Shown in pieces: positions 27,230-36,913 of a DNA stretch of 64,000 bases. Location of the stretch: the NCBI GenBank assembly GCA_947502765.1, contig CANNBA010000012.1, forward strand, positions 17,345-81,344. The letters run 5' to 3'. Every line of letters starts with the position of its first letter. The first letter of the stretch is position 1. Made by a program: the position numbers and the translations under genes. This DNA comes from BACL11 sp945865535. GTDB taxonomy: Bacteria; Bacteroidota; Bacteroidia; Flavobacteriales; BACL11. The notes under the pieces were generated by a model that had not been told where the DNA came from, searched no databases, and worked only from the letters and a program-made list of their open reading frames with translations.

Positions 27230-28921
27230 ATGAAAAAGATTGCGCTCTTTATTACTACAATTAGCATGTCTTTCTTAGGATTTTCTCAAGAAAACAATTT
27301 AGGAGAAATTCATGGCGATTTTAATCTTAACTTACAATCCTATCAAGAAGATTTACAAATTGGAGCTAAAGCGGCTGATGAAATCATCCTCAACAATGCT
27401 TACTTAAACCTAAATTACACAAAAGGAAATTTTGCAACTGGATTACGATACGAAAGCTACCTAAATGCATTAGTCGATTACGACCCTGAATTTAAAGGTA
27501 ATGGTATTGCCTACAGATATGCCACCTACAGTATTGATGGGCTAGAGATTACTGCAGGTAATTATTACGAGCAATTAGGCAGTGGACTTATTTTTAGAAG
27601 TTATGAAGAAAAAGGACTTGGAATTGACAATGCTATGGATGGAGTGCGGTTAAAATACAGCCCAATAGAAGGTATGTATTTAAAAACATTTATTGGAAAA
27701 AGCAGAACTTATTTTGATTATGCTGATGGTATTTTCAGAGGTGCAGATGGAGAGCTAAACATCAATGAATTATTCAATTCTGAATCCAAAACAAAAATAA
27801 TTTTAGGGGGAAGTTTTGTGAGTCGATACCAAGAAAGAAGCAATCTTATCTTTAAAATACCTCAGAACGTTAGCTCTTATGCTGGTAGAATGAACTTAAA
27901 TCACGGAGGCTGGAGTTATTATGGGGAATATGCTTATAAAATTAATGACCCTGCAAATGTTTTGACTGCAAGCAAAATGAATTATGCAAGTGGCAATGCT
28001 TTTACCCAAAACATCACTTTTTCAAAAAAAGGATTTGGAATTATAGCAGAGATGCATAGAACGGACAATATGACTTTTAAATCAGATAGAGATAGAGATG
28101 GGAAAGCCTATTTAATCAATTATATCCCTACTTTAAGTAAGCCACATGCTTATACTTTATTAGCACTTTATCCATGCGCTACACAAGCAAATGGAGAATT
28201 TGGAATCCAATTTGATGTTTTTTACAAATTTCAAAAAGAAACTTTACTGGGGGGGGAATACGGAACAAAACTAGCTCTTAATTATTCTCGAATAAATGGC
28301 TTAAATTGGGGGAATTCATTCTTAAATGACAATACTGAACATACTCCTATGCTTATTAGTATTAAGAATGAGGAATTGTATTTTAATGACATTAATTTAA
28401 CCATAAATAAAAAATTAAATTCGAATACAGAAGCTAACTTTGTTGTAGCGAATCAAACTTACAATAAAGATTTATTAGAAGGGCATGTTCCTGGCGATTA
28501 TGGAGTTCTTAATTCAACCATACTAATTGCCGATTTAAGTTATGAAATTAAGCAAGGTCATTCTTTGAGAATGGAATTACAAAATCTGATATCTAACCAA
28601 CTTGAAGATTATTCGACTAGTGGTGGGGGATATGAAAATGGAATGGAAGAGCCAGCAGAAGGTGATTGGGGTATGGCTCTTTTAGAATACACCGTTTCTC
28701 CTCATTGGTTTTTTACGGTTCAAGACATGTACAACTATGGAAATGAGTTAGAAGAAAAACAGCTGCATTATTTAAATCTAACGGCTGGTTTTATAAAAGG
28801 AGCAAACCGCTTTGAGATCGGTTACGGAAAGAAAAGAGAAGGAATATTTTGCGTTGGTGGAATATGCAAACTTGTCCCCTCATCAAACGGATTTAGTGTT
28901 AACATATCATCCAGTTTTTAA
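27230..28921 (+). CDS. Outer-membrane beta-barrel protein (DUF6029-like)
   Basis: 563 residues with a signal peptide (1-19, ending LGFSQ). The rest is alternating aromatic beta strands (GDFNLNLQSYQ, NAYLNLNYTKGNFATGLRYE, HSLRMELQNL) ending in a C-terminal phenylalanine (NGFSVNISSSF), as in outer-membrane barrels. From memory it resembles proteins labelled DUF6029 in Bacteroidetes, which often follow a TlpA-like gene. Function is not known. The ATG of the next gene lies one base after this stop codon. Confidence 0.75.
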   Translation: MKKIALFITTISMSFLGFSQENNLGEIHGDFNLNLQSYQEDLQIGAKAADEIILNNAYLNLNYTKGNFATGLRYESYLNALVDYDPEFKGNGIAYRYATYSIDGLEITAGNYYEQLGSGLIFRSYEEKGLGIDNAMDGVRLKYSPIEGMYLKTFIGKSRTYFDYADGIFRGADGELNINELFNSESKTKIILGGSFVSRYQERSNLIFKIPQNVSSYAGRMNLNHGGWSYYGEYAYKINDPANVLTASKMNYASGNAFTQNITFSKKGFGIIAEMHRTDNMTFKSDRDRDGKAYLINYIPTLSKPHAYTLLALYPCATQANGEFGIQFDVFYKFQKETLLGGEYGTKLALNYSRINGLNWGNSFLNDNTEHTPMLISIKNEELYFNDINLTINKKLNSNTEANFVVANQTYNKDLLEGHVPGDYGVLNSTILIADLSYEIKQGHSLRMELQNLISNQLEDYSTSGGGYENGMEEPAEGDWGMALLEYTVSPHWFFTVQDMYNYGNELEEKQLHYLNLTAGFIKGANRFEIGYGKKREGIFCVGGICKLVPSSNGFSVNISSSF

Positions 28922-28922
28922 A

Positions 28923-29795
28923 ATGAAAAAATACATCACACTACTAAGCATAATTTTCACAATATCAGCTTGTGATAAAATTGAGGGGCCATACATTATA
29001 AATTCGGATTCATATGTAAATCCTGACAAGAAAGTTCTTGTAGAAGATTTTACAGGACATTTATGTCCTAATTGCCCTGATGCTGCACGAGAGTTAGAGG
29101 CAATTCATGATATTTATGGAGATCAAATAATTAGTATGGCTATACATGTAAGTAAATCTTTTGCAAGACCATACCCATCTAGTCAAGCTCCAAATTTTCA
29201 ATATGACTTCAGAACAAATTGGGGAGATAACTGGGATGCCTTTTTTGGGATTTCTAATGTTGGGCTACCAAGAGGAATGGTTAACAGGATTGGCTATCAA
29301 AATGACTCTCATAAATTAGGAAAAGATGAGTGGGCAAGTGCAGTTGCTCTTGAACTTAAGAAAGAAGTTGACTTTAAAATTTCAATAAATGCCGATACAA
29401 ACACAATTACAATTTCATCAACATTAGAAAATGCTGTAGTTAATAATTACAATCTTGTTGTGTGCTTAACAGAAAGTAATATTATCAATTGGCAAAAAGA
29501 TGGACAAGAAAATGTTGAAAATTATACGCATAATCATGTTTTAAGAACAGTTATTTATAACGACAAATTATCTGCTCAAACGAATTTTGAAAGTGGTGAA
29601 GTTGTAGAAAATAACTTTGAAATTAGCCTATCTGAATTAGAACAATACAATATTAATTACTCAACAAATACTGCCGAATTAGGCAATGGCAATGCGGGTG
29701 GTTGGAATGCGGCAAATATGTCAGTTGTTGCTTATATTTACAATACAATTACTAAAGAGATTGTGCAGGTTGAAGAAGCACATTTAACTAATTAA
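28923..29795 (+). CDS. Omp28-like lipoprotein with thioredoxin-type CxxC
   Basis: 290 residues from the ATG at 28923. The frame is open 37 codons further up, but that part lies inside the barrel gene and would hide the lipoprotein signal, MKKYITLLSIIFTISAC with a lipobox ending at Cys17. The N-terminal half has a thioredoxin-like motif, LVEDFTGHLCPNCPDAARE, followed by a beta-rich C-terminal half, as in the Omp28 family of Bacteroidetes. It should sit in the outer membrane. With the TlpA-like protein and the barrel it forms a three-gene unit; redox partnership is inference. Confidence 0.85.
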   Translation: MKKYITLLSIIFTISACDKIEGPYIINSDSYVNPDKKVLVEDFTGHLCPNCPDAARELEAIHDIYGDQIISMAIHVSKSFARPYPSSQAPNFQYDFRTNWGDNWDAFFGISNVGLPRGMVNRIGYQNDSHKLGKDEWASAVALELKKEVDFKISINADTNTITISSTLENAVVNNYNLVVCLTESNIINWQKDGQENVENYTHNHVLRTVIYNDKLSAQTNFESGEVVENNFEISLSELEQYNINYSTNTAELGNGNAGGWNAANMSVVAYIYNTITKEIVQVEEAHLTN

Positions 29796-29805
29796 AATTA
29801 CTAGT

Positions 29806-30732
29806 ATGAAAAAATTACTATTTACATTTTTAGCTGGGTTTATTGGATTTACATCTTATGGGCAAGCAGATGAAATTATAGATGGGAAAAGCTTAATTAA
29901 AGCCTATATTAGTCCATTAGGAAATAGCTTTGGTGCTGCTTTGAATAACGGATGGTATAATACTGCTAAGCCCCATAAACTAGGTGGTTTTGATGTTACT
30001 ATTACTGCCAACATTGTAATAGTTCCTCCTAATGCAAAAACATTTAATGTCTCCGAATCGAATGGAAACACATTTAAAGGTGTTGAAACTCCAACAATTT
30101 TAGGTAATGGAAATGGATCTCAAGTTACTTATAGTGAGGCACAATACGATATGCCAAAAGGGCTTAATATACCTGTTATTCCTCTGCCAATGTTACAAGC
30201 CGGAGTTGGCTTAATAAAAAGTACAGAAATAGATGTCCGATATATGCCAGAACTTAAAATTTGCAATGCTGGTAAGATGGGTTTATTTGGGATAGGATTA
30301 AAACATGATATCTTACAATGGTTACCTATTGTGGATAAAATTCCGATAGATCTTTCGGTACAAGCAGGCTACACAAAGCTTAGTTCAGAAATTAAACTTA
30401 TAGAACCTACGAGCACCACATCTCCCCAAGCAAACTTAGATGTTTCTGCAACCACAATAAATCTAATACTCTCAAAAAAATTATTAATGTTTACTCCATA
30501 TTTAGGATTAGGCTATAACTCAACAAAAACAACTTTTAATATTAATGGGGATTACAATATAGCTGGATTACCTATTGATATAGATGAGTTGACAAAATTA
30601 GATTTTGAAAGCAATAATTTTAGAGCAAATATTGGTTTTAGGTTTAATATTGCTGTGCTTGCATTACAGGCTAATTATACTTTTGCAGAGTACCCAACTG
30701 CAACTCTTGGGCTTGGAGTTAGTTTGAGATAA
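29806..30732 (+). CDS. Outer-membrane protein of unknown function (DUF6588-like)
   Basis: 308 residues. A signal peptide (MKKLLFTFLAGFIGFTSYGQ) is followed by DGKSLIKAYISPLGNSFGAALNNGWYNTA and many amphipathic beta strands, ending ATLGLGVSLR. From memory it resembles DUF6588 proteins of Bacteroidetes, which are uncharacterised; the family name is a tentative match. It lies 10 bases after the Omp28-like gene and one base before the next barrel gene, so it belongs to the same cluster. Confidence 0.7.
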   Translation: MKKLLFTFLAGFIGFTSYGQADEIIDGKSLIKAYISPLGNSFGAALNNGWYNTAKPHKLGGFDVTITANIVIVPPNAKTFNVSESNGNTFKGVETPTILGNGNGSQVTYSEAQYDMPKGLNIPVIPLPMLQAGVGLIKSTEIDVRYMPELKICNAGKMGLFGIGLKHDILQWLPIVDKIPIDLSVQAGYTKLSSEIKLIEPTSTTSPQANLDVSATTINLILSKKLLMFTPYLGLGYNSTKTTFNINGDYNIAGLPIDIDELTKLDFESNNFRANIGFRFNIAVLALQANYTFAEYPTATLGLGVSLR

Positions 30733-30733
30733 T

Positions 30734-31345
30734 ATGATAAAGAAATTTGCAATAATCCTTAGTTGTGGATTTCTAACTTTTAGCATTCAAGCGCAAGATT
30801 TTGGTGGTGGAGTTATTTTAGGGCTTAGCACCTCACAAGTGGGAGGAGATAATCTAGCAGGGTTCCATAAAGCAGGTTTATTACTAGGTGTTTTTGCAAA
30901 TAAATCTATCACAGAACTTTTAAGTTTTCAAATGGAGATGACCTATATCCAAAAAGGAAGTAACAACCCGAACATGAATAATCCTGAACATCCAAATTTG
31001 CTTCCAGATATTTCTCTTTCATACATAGAAGTACCATTATTATTACAATATCATCAAAGCGATAAGTTAAAAATTGAAGGGGGTGTACTAACAGCTTACC
31101 TAGTTGATGGTCATTATAATGACTTAAGTGGGGAAATGCCTAATGAACCAAATCCATTTATCAGTTATGATATTGGCTTATTGCTTGGGATTGACTATAA
31201 ATATTCTGAAAATATTAGTTTAAATACAAGAATTAGAAATTCCATTTTACCAATTGGTTCTGAAGATTACAAAAATTTAGATTCAGACTTCAAAAAAGGA
31301 AAATACAATTCCGTTTTAAGTTTCGCTTTACATTATAATTTCTAA
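30734..31345 (+). CDS. PorT-like outer-membrane beta-barrel protein
   Basis: 203 residues with a signal peptide (about 1-20, ending SIQAQ) and an eight-strand barrel pattern (FGGGVILGLSTSQVGGDNL, LLGVFANKSITELLSFQMEM, YIEVPLLLQYH) ending in SVLSFALHYNF. This is the small OMP_b-brl_2 type, to which the T9SS protein PorT belongs, but many paralogues exist, so no gene name is given. Its last base is the first base of ubiX. Confidence 0.78.
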   Translation: MIKKFAIILSCGFLTFSIQAQDFGGGVILGLSTSQVGGDNLAGFHKAGLLLGVFANKSITELLSFQMEMTYIQKGSNNPNMNNPEHPNLLPDISLSYIEVPLLLQYHQSDKLKIEGGVLTAYLVDGHYNDLSGEMPNEPNPFISYDIGLLLGIDYKYSENISLNTRIRNSILPIGSEDYKNLDSDFKKGKYNSVLSFALHYNF

Positions 31346-31911
31346 TGAACAAAAAACACAAAATAATAGTTGCAGTTTCAGGAGCAAGTGGAGCAATCTA
31401 TGCCAAAGTTTTATTTGATAAATTGGTCCAATTAAATAACCAAATAGAAAAAATTGGAGTCCTAATGTCTGATAATGCCAAGTATGTTTGGGAGCAAGAG
31501 CTTGGCAATACTGATTACAAAAATTACCCTTTTACATTTTATAACAAAATGGATTTTATGGCTCCTTTTGCCAGTGGATCTGCAAATTACGGAACAATGA
31601 TAATATGCCCATCATCAATGGGAACTATGGGGCGTATTGCTAGTGGAATAAGTGATGATTTAACAACAAGAGCAGCTGATGTAATCCTAAAAGAAAGACG
31701 AAAACTTATTATTGTAGCAAGAGAAACTCCTTTAAGTTTAATACACATTAATAATATGAAGTTAATTACAGAGGCTGGTGGAATTATCTGCCCCGCAACC
31801 CCTTCTTTTTATAGCAAGCCTCAAACTTTTGAAGAACTGGCTGCTACAGTAATTGATAGAGTATTAACACTCTCAGGTTTACAAAACGATTCATATAGTT
31901 GGAACGAATAA
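31345..31911 (+). CDS. ubiX: UbiX-type flavin prenyltransferase
   Basis: 188 residues, complete. VAVSGASGAIYAKVL (about 9-23) is the FMN-binding start; MIICPSSMGTMGRIASG and the PLSLIHINNM segment are family signatures. The enzyme prenylates FMN to make the cofactor of UbiD-type decarboxylases. No ubiD partner is in the window; in Bacteroidetes it may serve menaquinone or aromatic acid decarboxylation. The start overlaps the previous stop by one base. Confidence 0.93.
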   Translation: MNKKHKIIVAVSGASGAIYAKVLFDKLVQLNNQIEKIGVLMSDNAKYVWEQELGNTDYKNYPFTFYNKMDFMAPFASGSANYGTMIICPSSMGTMGRIASGISDDLTTRAADVILKERRKLIIVARETPLSLIHINNMKLITEAGGIICPATPSFYSKPQTFEELAATVIDRVLTLSGLQNDSYSWNE

Positions 31912-31960
31912 TAATAAATTTCTGAGTTTTGTGTTATTGTAATTGTAAACATTAAATATT

Positions 31961-32146
31961 ATGTTAGAATTCAGTAAAAAAATCCTAAGTAAAGTTAGTT
32001 TTGATAAAAATCTTTTCAAAAAAGAACTTTCAAAAAGCATAAGATGGTTGAGTAAAAAGGAAGTATTAACTTTAAAAATATGGGCACTTACTACTTTTTC
32101 GCAATACAAAAATACTATCCAAGAAGTTTTTGATCAAATCTCTTAA
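31961..32146 (+). CDS. Small conserved-looking helical protein
   Basis: 61 residues, basic and helical (MLEFSKKILSKVSFDKNLF...). No signal peptide or membrane segment. It lies in the gap between ubiX and ruvB and its last four bases overlap the convergent ruvB stop. I believe similar 60-residue proteins occur near ruvB in other Flavobacteriales, but I cannot confirm this. The alternation of hydrophobic residues and the A-rich leader ahead of the ATG support a real gene; an antisense frame over the same bases is much less protein-like. Function unknown. Confidence 0.62.
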   Translation: MLEFSKKILSKVSFDKNLFKKELSKSIRWLSKKEVLTLKIWALTTFSQYKNTIQEVFDQIS

Positions 32147-33162
32147 AATAGATTTCCTTGATCAGCCGGTTTTACTTTTCCTAAATGCTTAAATGCAAGT
32201 TCAGTGGCTTGCCTTCCTCTTGGTGTTCGCATCAGATAACCTTCCATTATTAGAAAAGGCTCGTAAACTTCCTCAATAGTTCCTGCTTGCTCTCCTACTG
32301 CAGTTGCAATAGTTGTAAGTCCAACAGGGCCTCCCTTGAATTTATCAATAATCGCAGATAAAATTCTATTATCCATCTCATCTAGCCCATGCTCATCAAC
32401 ATTTAAAGCTTCTAATGAATATTTAGTAATTTTCATATCAATATTACCATCTCCTTTTATCTGGGCAAAATCTCTCACTCTTCTAAGTAGTGCATTTGCA
32501 ATTCTAGGGGTTCCTCTACTTCTTCTTGCAATTTCTGATGCTGCTTCTTTAGCAATACCAATATCCAAAATAGAAGAGGATCTGTTTATAATTTTTGATA
32601 ATAAATCTAGCTGATAATATTCCAACCTGCAATTAATACCAAAACGAGCTCTTAGTGGAGAGGTTAGTAAGCCTGAACGAGTTGTTGCCCCAATTAAAGT
32701 AAAGGGATTTATTTTTATTTGGACAGATCGTGCATTGGGTCCTGATTCAATCATGATATCAATTTGATAATCCTCCATAGCAGAATACAAATACTCTTCC
32801 ACGATTGGATTTAATCTATGTATCTCATCTATAAATAAAACATCTCTTTCTTCCAAGTTTGTGAGTAGTCCTGCCAAATCTCCAGGCTTATCAAGTACCG
32901 GTCCAGAAGTGGTTTTTATATTTACCCCAAGTTCATTTGCTATAATATTGCCCAGTGTAGTTTTTCCAAGCCCTGGAGGGCCGTGTAATAGCACGTGATC
33001 CAAAGCGTCTTGTCTTTTTTTTGCAGCTTCAATAAAAACCTTAAGATTATCAACTATTTTATCTTGACCTTCAAAATCAACAAATAGTTTAGGGCGTAAA
33101 ACCTGCTCTATCTCAAATTCTTCATTAAAGCCATCTTGCTCAATTTCATAATCTTCATTCAT
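32143..33162 (-). CDS. ruvB: Holliday junction DNA helicase RuvB
   Basis: 339 residues. Walker A GPPGLGKTT (61-69), Walker B LFIDEIHRLNP (about 114-124), the sensor region IGATTRSGLLTSPLRARFG and the winged-helix C-terminus (RTPRGRQATELAFKHLG) are all present. It is the AAA+ motor that drives branch migration with RuvA (22055-22639). It has an unusual acidic extension at the N-terminus (MNEDYEIEQDGFNEEFEIEQ) before the conserved RPK. It is a single gene downstream of the act operon terminator. Confidence 0.96.
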   Translation of the reverse strand: MNEDYEIEQDGFNEEFEIEQVLRPKLFVDFEGQDKIVDNLKVFIEAAKKRQDALDHVLLHGPPGLGKTTLGNIIANELGVNIKTTSGPVLDKPGDLAGLLTNLEERDVLFIDEIHRLNPIVEEYLYSAMEDYQIDIMIESGPNARSVQIKINPFTLIGATTRSGLLTSPLRARFGINCRLEYYQLDLLSKIINRSSSILDIGIAKEAASEIARRSRGTPRIANALLRRVRDFAQIKGDGNIDMKITKYSLEALNVDEHGLDEMDNRILSAIIDKFKGGPVGLTTIATAVGEQAGTIEEVYEPFLIMEGYLMRTPRGRQATELAFKHLGKVKPADQGNLF

Positions 33163-33186
33163 ATACTAGCAAAAATAAGCATAAAA

Positions 33187-33210
33187 AAAGGTCAGATTAA
33201 TCTGACCTTT
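33187..33210 (-). terminator. Intrinsic terminator of the act operon
   Basis: AAAGGTCAGA / TCTGACCTTT perfect ten-pair stem with a TTAA loop, followed on the minus strand by a run of Ts, 24 bases after actF stops. Confidence 0.88.
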
Positions 33211-33233
33211 TAAAATATATCAACAACACCATT

Positions 33234-34418
33234 TTATGTATGTAAGTGTTTGGACTCATCTAAGAAAGGATGATTTTTAGTTTCTAAAGGTGCTTTTGTT
33301 AAAGTATTTAACGTTAAGTAAATTAACAGTCCAGCAAAACCTAATCCCATTCCGATCTCAGTAAAACCAATATGGCCATGCGTTCCTAAAGTTCCTGGCG
33401 CGACTAATAAATAAGAATTGAGCCAATGGCCAAGTAATATTACGCAACTAACAAAAATTAATCTGCTACTGTTTCTTTTGGCATCTCTACTCATTAATAA
33501 AATAATTGGAAAAAGGAAATTAATAAGCATACTGAACCAGAATAAAAATTTGTAATTTTTAACTTCAAGCCTTGCCGTAAAATAAGTTACTTCTTCAGGA
33601 ATATTGGCATACCAAATTAACATAAACTGTGAAAACCACATATAAGTCCAAACTAAAGAGAAAGCAAAAATCCATTTTCCTAAGTCATGAATATGACTTT
33701 CATTTACATCTTTTAAATACCCTTGTCTTTTTAAATACAGTGTGAATAAAAAGATTGTGGTAAAACCAATCGCACTCCATTCAGCAAAAACATACCAACC
33801 AAAAATAGTGGAGAACCAGTGCGCGTCAATCGACATAATCCAGTCCCAAGATGCCATTGCAGAAGTAACTGCAAAAAACACCATGAACCAAGCTGAAGTG
33901 CTAACCCCTTTAAAATGAATTCCTGGTCCTGATTGCTTATCTTCAAGTAGAGATAATGATCTTAATTTTTTAGCAAAATAATTCCATCCTAATAAGTAAA
34001 CTATTGTTCTAATAACAAAGAAAGTTGCATTTAAATAAGGCTCTTTTCCCGATATTATTCGATCATAGTGTTCGCTTGCAGGATCCATAATTCCCTCATG
34101 TAACCAGTGATAAATATGATTCCAATGCATAATAGAAGCAATCATAATGAATAGCATAATTCCACTAAACACTGGAAGTGCTCCCATAATTGCTTCTGGT
34201 ACTCTCTTAAGGACAATTGACCATCCGGCTTCCGCAACATATTGCAAAGCCACAAAGAATACTGCAAATACTGATATTCCTAAATAAAAGTAGGTGTTGA
34301 ATAAAAGTGCAGGCCAAGCTCCGTGGGGATTTGAAACAAATCCAAAAATTACTGTTATAATCCCAATAGCCATAAGGGCCATAGAAAAATTCTTTGCTTT
34401 TTTATCTATTGTAAACAT
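33234..34418 (-). CDS. actF: Alternative Complex III subunit ActF
   Basis: 394 residues, about ten membrane helices, e.g. ALMAIGIITVIFGFVSNPHGAW at the start and MSIDAHWFSTIFGWYVFAEW in the middle. It is the quinol:cytochrome c oxidoreductase membrane subunit related to ActC but lacking its own cofactor. It is the last gene of the actABCDEF operon, starts one base after actE ends, and is followed by the operon terminator. No cox genes follow, unlike in many Bacteroidetes where caa3 oxidase genes come next. Confidence 0.9.
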   Translation of the reverse strand: MFTIDKKAKNFSMALMAIGIITVIFGFVSNPHGAWPALLFNTYFYLGISVFAVFFVALQYVAEAGWSIVLKRVPEAIMGALPVFSGIMLFIMIASIMHWNHIYHWLHEGIMDPASEHYDRIISGKEPYLNATFFVIRTIVYLLGWNYFAKKLRSLSLLEDKQSGPGIHFKGVSTSAWFMVFFAVTSAMASWDWIMSIDAHWFSTIFGWYVFAEWSAIGFTTIFLFTLYLKRQGYLKDVNESHIHDLGKWIFAFSLVWTYMWFSQFMLIWYANIPEEVTYFTARLEVKNYKFLFWFSMLINFLFPIILLMSRDAKRNSSRLIFVSCVILLGHWLNSYLLVAPGTLGTHGHIGFTEIGMGLGFAGLLIYLTLNTLTKAPLETKNHPFLDESKHLHT

Positions 34419-34419
34419 T

Positions 34420-35001
34420 CTAATTCTCTTTTAATTTTTCGCCTTGTAACTTTTGAACATGAAGTACAATCTTCCACCTCTCTTGTTCAGTAATTTGAGA
34501 AGCATGAGGCCCCATTGCATTTAAACCATATGTAATAGCATGGAAAATATGGCCAGATTTTAATTGATTCATTGGGACGTCTGCTCTTCTTAATAATTTA
34601 GCGTCATTATAATGAGGTACTGCAGAATAAATTGGATGTTTAATTGTTCCATCTCCCGCACCTGTTGCTCCGTGACAATGCTGACAAAACATTCCATAAA
34701 GGGCTTGGCCATCTGCTAAGTTTTTTTCATTATTTTCTAGTGGATTAACTACTGTATTTCCTGCAGCTAAATATCCTTCTAAAGTATTGTCATAATTAAA
34801 GGCTAATAATTTTCCTTTAGCAATAGTCCCTTTTACAGGCTTTCCGTCATAATTTTCTATATTGTGCTCTTCATAAGTTTCTATACTTGGAGAGCGGTAC
34901 ATATTAGGCATATATTCGTATCCAGGACTAGAATCCCCTCCGCAAGAAGTAAAGAATATAACTGCTATAATAAATACGGTTGTTGTTAATAGTTTATTCA
35001 T
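34420..35001 (-). CDS. actE: Alternative Complex III monohaem cytochrome c subunit ActE
   Basis: 193 residues. A lipoprotein signal (about 1-20, ending FFTSCGGDSS) tethers it to the membrane. One haem-binding motif is present, CQHCH in MFCQHCHGATGAGDG, with a distal methionine candidate in GLNAMGPHASQ. It passes electrons from the complex to the next cytochrome c. The N-terminal YEYMPNMYRSPSIETYEEH segment is typical of ActE. It sits between actD and actF with gaps of one or two bases. Confidence 0.92.
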   Translation of the reverse strand: MNKLLTTTVFIIAVIFFTSCGGDSSPGYEYMPNMYRSPSIETYEEHNIENYDGKPVKGTIAKGKLLAFNYDNTLEGYLAAGNTVVNPLENNEKNLADGQALYGMFCQHCHGATGAGDGTIKHPIYSAVPHYNDAKLLRRADVPMNQLKSGHIFHAITYGLNAMGPHASQITEQERWKIVLHVQKLQGEKLKEN

Positions 35002-35003
35002 AA

Positions 35004-35525
35004 TTAAGCATCTTTTTCATTAATTTCTGAAGCCCCTGTCTTAGCAAGTATATTTTTTACAGAAGATGCATCACCTTCAACCTCAATCTCCATTAAAAAT
35101 TTATCGTCTGTAGTTCTTGGATCAGGACTTCCAGATTTTCCTCCTGGGAACAAGCCACATCTTATCAAATAAGTAATTGACATGAGGTGGGCAGCAAACA
35201 TTACAGTACATTCAAATAAGATAGGAACAAAAGCCGGCATGTTATGATAGAAAGTCCAATTTGGCTTACCTCCAATATTTTGTGGCCAATCAATTATCAT
35301 AATATTATAAATCATTAAAGCACCTAATGAAAGTCCTATACAACCATATATAAAAGCTGTAATTGCCATTCTTGTTTCTTTTAGACCTAAAGCTTTATCC
35401 AATCCATGTACTGGAAAAGGAGAATAAACTTCCTTAATATCAATATTATTGGCACGGATTTCTTTTACTGAAGAAAGCAGAACTTCTTCATCATCAAAAA
35501 TACCGTATATTGTTTTTGTACTCAT
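35004..35525 (-). CDS. actD: Alternative Complex III subunit ActD (DUF3341)
   Basis: 173 residues. A cytoplasmic ferredoxin-like start (YGIFDDEEVLLSSVKEIR, EVYSPFPVHGLDKALGL) precedes two membrane helices around 55-75 and 95-120, then a hydrophilic tail (DDKFLMEIEVEGDASSVKNI). This is the DUF3341 architecture of ActD. It overlaps the actC stop by one base. It has no cofactor motif. Confidence 0.92.
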   Translation of the reverse strand: MSTKTIYGIFDDEEVLLSSVKEIRANNIDIKEVYSPFPVHGLDKALGLKETRMAITAFIYGCIGLSLGALMIYNIMIIDWPQNIGGKPNWTFYHNMPAFVPILFECTVMFAAHLMSITYLIRCGLFPGGKSGSPDPRTTDDKFLMEIEVEGDASSVKNILAKTGASEINEKDA

Positions 35526-36904
35526 TATTTCTTGTTTTTATGTTCTGAACCTGACGATTTAAGAATAGTTTTAAGTTCTGCTTGAGCAATTACTGGGAAT
35601 GTTCTGGCATAGAGCAGAAACAAAGTGAAAAAAAATCCTATCGTTCCTAAGAAAATTCCAATGTCAATAAATGAAGGAGAAAACATGGTCCATGCTGTTG
35701 GCAAAAAGTCTCTATGTAATGAAGTAACAATAATCACAAATCTTTCGAACCACATACCAATATTTACAAAGATTGAAAGTATAAATGTCGCTACAAATGA
35801 TGTTCTTATAGATTTAATCCAATACAATTGTGGAGTTAACACATTACACGTCATCATAATGGCATAAGCCCACCAATAAGGGCCAGTGGCTCTATTTAAA
35901 AAGGCATATTGCTCAAATTCAACCCCTGAATACCAAGCCATAAATAGCTCCGTAATATAAGCAGTTCCTACTAAAGAACCCGTCAACAAGATAATGACAT
36001 TCATATATTCAATATGCTTAATGGTAATATAAGCTTCTAAACCTACCACTTTTCGCATAATAATTAATAATGTTTCAACCATGGCAAAGCCAGAAAAAAG
36101 CGCTCCCAATACAAAGTAAGGAGGGAAGATAGTTGTATGCCATCCTGGAATTACAGAAGTTGCAAAGTCCATAGATACTATTGAGTGAACCGAGAATACG
36201 AGTGGAGTAGCCAATCCTGCTAATACTAAGGATACTTCTTCAAATCTTTGCCAGTGCTTAGCTCTTCCGCTCCAGCCAAAAGAAAGAAAAGAATATAATT
36301 TCTTTTTCATTGGTGATATTGTAGCGCTCATTCGATCTCTTATCATAGCAAAATCAGGAATTAACCCAATGTACCAAAATACTACGGAAACTGATAAATA
36401 TGTAGAGATTGCAAATACATCCCAAAGTAATGGCGAGTTAAAATTAACCCAAAGCGATCCAAACTGATTTGGAATTGGTAATACATAGTAAGCAAGCCAA
36501 GGTCGGCCCATATGAATTAAAGGGAATAATCCTGCTTGAACAACACCAAAGATAGTCATTGCCTCAGCTGAACGATTAATAGCCATTCTCCATTTTTGAC
36601 GAAATAATAAAAGTACGGCTGAAATTAATGTTCCGGCATGGCCAATACCAATCCACCAAACAAAGTTCGTAATATCCCACGCCCAGTTAACCGTTTTATT
36701 AAGTCCCCAAGCTCCAATTCCGGTTCCTATTGTGTAAGATATACAAAGAACTCCCCAAATGAATAACACTAATGATAAGGAAAATAATATCCACCAATAT
36801 TTATTGGCTTTGCCCTCAACAGGGCGAGCTACATCTTTAGTAATATCATGATACGTTTTATTACCTAAAATTAATGGATCTCTAATTTCTGCTTCTTTTT
36901 GCAT
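35525..36904 (-). CDS. actC: Alternative Complex III quinol-binding membrane subunit ActC (NrfD-like)
   Basis: 459 residues with about ten membrane helices in the NrfD/PsrC fold: FVWWIGIGHAGTLISAVLLL, MGRPWLAYYVLPIP and VFSVHSIVSMDFATSVIPGW. These contain the conserved histidine and acidic residues linked to the quinol site and the proposed proton path. It receives electrons from menaquinol and hands them to the ActB Fe-S clusters. It starts 9 bases after actB ends. Confidence 0.94.
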   Translation of the reverse strand: MQKEAEIRDPLILGNKTYHDITKDVARPVEGKANKYWWILFSLSLVLFIWGVLCISYTIGTGIGAWGLNKTVNWAWDITNFVWWIGIGHAGTLISAVLLLFRQKWRMAINRSAEAMTIFGVVQAGLFPLIHMGRPWLAYYVLPIPNQFGSLWVNFNSPLLWDVFAISTYLSVSVVFWYIGLIPDFAMIRDRMSATISPMKKKLYSFLSFGWSGRAKHWQRFEEVSLVLAGLATPLVFSVHSIVSMDFATSVIPGWHTTIFPPYFVLGALFSGFAMVETLLIIMRKVVGLEAYITIKHIEYMNVIILLTGSLVGTAYITELFMAWYSGVEFEQYAFLNRATGPYWWAYAIMMTCNVLTPQLYWIKSIRTSFVATFILSIFVNIGMWFERFVIIVTSLHRDFLPTAWTMFSPSFIDIGIFLGTIGFFFTLFLLYARTFPVIAQAELKTILKSSGSEHKNKK

Positions 36905-36913
36905 AACTATGTA

